NCBI GenBank assembly: GCA_900498245.1 | Contig: LS998015.1 | Coordinates: 765,259-829,258, forward strand | Length of the DNA: 64,000 bases | DNA from: Candidatus Zixiibacteriota bacterium | GTDB taxonomy: Bacteria; Zixibacteria; MSB-5A5; GN15; PGXB01 | Reading direction: 5' to 3' | In this document: positions 62,227 to 64,000 of the stretch, piece by piece | Layout of the letters: each line of letters begins with the position of its first letter | Position numbering within the stretch: position 1 is the stretch's first letter | Position numbers and translations under genes: made by a program | Notes under the pieces: model-generated | Databases searched by the model: none | Seen by the model: only the letters and a program-made list of their open reading frames with translations | Told to the model about the DNA's origin: nothing

Positions 62227-63513
62227 TTATTTGACCCCGATAATAGTCGGTGTGATCAGGATCATCAAATCGGTGGTGCTGTTCTGGATGGATTTATGGC
62301 GGAACAGGTTCCCGATTATCGGCAGGGAGCCGAGCAGGAAAACTCGCTGATTGTTTTCTATCTTGCTCTCCTTCAAGAGTCCTCCCAGGACGGCGGTTTC
62401 CCCGGTTTTGACGGCGATCTTGGTGCGGACCGACCGTTCGGTGCGGATCGGCTTCTGATTTCCCTCGGGGCCCGAATAACCGATAATCTCAGAAACGGTC
62501 GGCAAGACGTCGAGGAGCATCTGGCCGCTGTCGATCACATGAGGGGTCACCAGAAGCGAAATCCCGATCTCCTCGTCCTGAAAGGTGACAATATCCTGAG
62601 TGGCGCCGGCCTCGCTGAAACGGTTGATGGTCTGGATGGGAACGACGGTCGAAACATTTATTTCCGCCTCGCAATTATCCAGGGTCGTGATGCGGGGGTC
62701 GGATATTACTTTGGAATGACCCGATTGCTGGAGGAAATCGAGAACGGTCTGAACCTCGTCGACCGTGAGTTTTCCCCACTCCCATTTTCCCTTCGGCAAT
62801 TGCACCTGTCCCAGCGCCATGGGGGTGGTGGTAGTTGTCGAAGTCGAAGTCGTAATATTGGTTTCGATTCCGGTGGCCCGGGCGGTCAACGATGTCGGCC
62901 AGGTCAGGCCATAGGTTTTATCGTCGGTAACATTTACTTCGATCATCTTAACTTCGATCCCGATCTGGGTTTTCGGGGAGTCGATATTTTTCAGGAAGGC
63001 GACAATTTTATCCGCGGCATCCGGCATGTCCACGATAACCAGTTGGGAGGCACGGGGCGTTCCGGGGACCTTACCGGTCTGGGCCGGGTCTTCAACTATT
63101 TTCATTTTCCCTTTGGGGGAGAGCATATCGGTAGCGGCATTCATGGCCGCCGCCGGTGAGATGTAGTTGAAATTTATAGCGCGGGCGACAGTTTCACCCT
63201 CGGCGGTCTGATCGATGGGCTTGACCACCACGACATCGCCGGAGAAATAGTAATTGAAGCCGTTGGAGTTCAAAATGGCATTCAAGGCGTCGGATAAATC
63301 GACATTTTCCAGTTTTACGGATATCGGCTTTTCCATATCGCCCGACTGGACCATATTCAATTCATACTGCTGGGCAATGATTTTAAGAACCATGCCGATC
63401 GGCTGATGGTCAAATTGAAGCGATATTTTCTTACTCATATCGGGAGCGCCTGCATGGACGGTTAATTGCAGCAGGACGAATATTATGCCAACCACCAATA
63501 TTTTTCGTTTCAT
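62227..63513 (-). CDS. Secretin (PilQ/GspD-like outer-membrane channel)
   Basis: 428-residue exported secretin. After a signal peptide (about 1-21) come an STN-like domain (about 30-95, LQFDHQPIGMVLKIIAQQYE), an N1-like domain (about 105-180), and the secretin barrel (about 185-428) with VKMIEVNVTDDKTYGLTW, GHSKVISDPRITTLDNCEAE and TAVLGGLLKESKIENNQRVF, then PIIGNLFRH. It forms the outer-membrane pore of type IV pili or type II secretion; short PilQ is the closest form. It overlaps the upstream gene by 4 bases. AAAGGA precedes the ATG. Confidence 0.92.
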   Translation of the reverse strand: MKRKILVVGIIFVLLQLTVHAGAPDMSKKISLQFDHQPIGMVLKIIAQQYELNMVQSGDMEKPISVKLENVDLSDALNAILNSNGFNYYFSGDVVVVKPIDQTAEGETVARAINFNYISPAAAMNAATDMLSPKGKMKIVEDPAQTGKVPGTPRASQLVIVDMPDAADKIVAFLKNIDSPKTQIGIEVKMIEVNVTDDKTYGLTWPTSLTARATGIETNITTSTSTTTTTPMALGQVQLPKGKWEWGKLTVDEVQTVLDFLQQSGHSKVISDPRITTLDNCEAEINVSTVVPIQTINRFSEAGATQDIVTFQDEEIGISLLVTPHVIDSGQMLLDVLPTVSEIIGYSGPEGNQKPIRTERSVRTKIAVKTGETAVLGGLLKESKIENNQRVFLLGSLPIIGNLFRHKSIQNSTTDLMILITPTIIGVK

Positions 63514-63959
63514 GATTTATCCTTTGCTATCGAAAGCGAAATTTCTTCTCCATCCTTTTGCAGGATCACCTGATTGCGGCCGATATGCGACACGACGGCC
63601 CCATTGACGCTCTCGCCCTTTCTCACGATGCGGCCGTTGACGATGGCGGCCGGATGCGTCTCATCATACAAAATTCCGCCCAGGGTCCAGACAGGTCTTT
63701 CCGGGGCGGTAGGGGTGGTGACGATCGCAAGACGATTATTCTCGCGGGAAAAAGGATCGCTTCCCCAGGCCAGGGAGCGATATTTTTCTATATCTATGAA
63801 GGTACTTTTAGCCGCCAAAGAGGGCTTTGCTTCATGATGCGCCGGCTCGGGGACGGGCGCGGGCGGGGGGGCCGAAGTCCCGATCAGATTGGCGGTGCCA
63901 TAAATTATCGCGGCTATAAAGACGCAAAAGACTATCAATTTTCTGACTTTCGGATCCAT
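63510..63959 (-). CDS. Pilus or type II secretion accessory protein (PilP/GspC-like)
   Basis: 149-residue protein: an N-terminal membrane segment (about 7-28), a Pro/Ala-rich linker, and a C-terminal beta domain of about 65 residues (WTLGGILYDETHPAAIVNGR, then VVSHIGRNQVILQKDGEEIS) with the HR-domain pattern of PilP, GspC and related proteins, which bind the secretin. It overlaps the secretin gene by 4 bases, supporting that role. The family label is by pattern and place, not by strong sequence identity. Confidence 0.75.
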   Translation of the reverse strand: MDPKVRKLIVFCVFIAAIIYGTANLIGTSAPPPAPVPEPAHHEAKPSLAAKSTFIDIEKYRSLAWGSDPFSRENNRLAIVTTPTAPERPVWTLGGILYDETHPAAIVNGRIVRKGESVNGAVVSHIGRNQVILQKDGEEISLSIAKDKS

Positions 63960-64000
63960 TAGATATTCCCCAGTGTCCCTAATACCGCTTTAAAGCCATA
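63959..64000 (-). CDS. C-terminal fragment of the next pilus-operon gene
   Basis: An open frame from the window edge gives YGFKAVLGTLGNI and then TAA at 63961-63959, overlapping the ATG of the PilP/GspC-like gene (TAATG). Thirteen residues are too few to identify; by place it could be PilO-like. Confidence 0.5.
   Translation of the reverse strand, partial: YGFKAVLGTLGNI

Overview
The window looks like chromosome of a Gram-negative (two-membrane) bacterium of the FCB type, most probably candidate phylum Zixibacteria. The sequence supports an outer membrane directly: a lipid A type acyltransferase, an ADP-heptose type glycosyltransferase, a TonB-dependent receptor, a PorV-like barrel and a secretin. 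Two C-terminal tags recur on secreted proteins. One is a duplicated dockerin-like module with the core [14 protein letters not shown] (four proteins); the other is the type IX/FlgD-like sorting domain (two proteins). This pairing is what I associate with Zixibacteria-like genomes; the phylum name is inference from protein style only.

Layout: 1-993 (minus) trpS (cut by the window edge) and an HNH nuclease. 1214-6263 (plus) an envelope-polysaccharide run: GT4 glycosyltransferase, membrane-anchored HEXXH peptidase, LpxL-like acyltransferase, heptosyltransferase, PfkB kinase. 6748-10695 a 1315-residue secreted protein with beta-helix, two C39-like Cys/His/Asp domains, thrombospondin type 3 repeats and a dockerin. 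10873-12782 bacterioferritin and a convergent MFS transporter. 13040-15831 the TldD/TldE pair. 16003-18981 an AT-richer pair: a free propeptide-like protein and a dockerin-bearing subtilase. 19243-21000 a secreted protein of four repeats. 21090-26215 (minus) a signalling operon: periplasmic binding protein, histidine kinase, two receivers, receiver-GAF-kinase hybrid. 26554-32916 TonB receptor, sorting-domain protein and PorV-like barrel. 33047-34633 a second secreted HEXXH peptidase.

The 34635-39802 block (minus) is housekeeping: tRNA-Ala(CGC), a large Alu-type SRP RNA, dnaX, ybaB, recR and a membrane-TPR protein. This is the Bacillus-style scr-dnaX-ybaB-recR order. 39980-43362 holds an unrecognised secreted protein and an orphan DUF4062 (TIR-related) protein that may be a conflict or defence gene. 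43801-49815 carries secreted propeller and dockerin proteins, a DinB protein and an O-methyltransferase. 49816-51060 is a gene-free repeat island. 51061-55327 holds lipoproteins, a redoxin with a small four-cysteine secreted peptide, a ChrB-domain protein and a cyclophilin. 55388-58364 is dxr, rseP, lepB. 58374-62097 (minus) is a tightly packed run of dockerin-bearing sugar dehydrogenase, squalene/phytoene synthase, Rieske protein and queG. 62227-64000 (minus) is the end of a pilus or secretion operon with a PilQ/GspD-like secretin.

The most interesting unexplained items are: the free propeptide beside the dockerin subtilase; the DUF4062 protein; the giant tandem C39-like protein; the redoxin and four-cysteine peptide pair; the dockerin tags with no visible cohesin; and the palindromic repeat families that sit at gene ends. 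All calls rest on reading the sequence; no database search was run.
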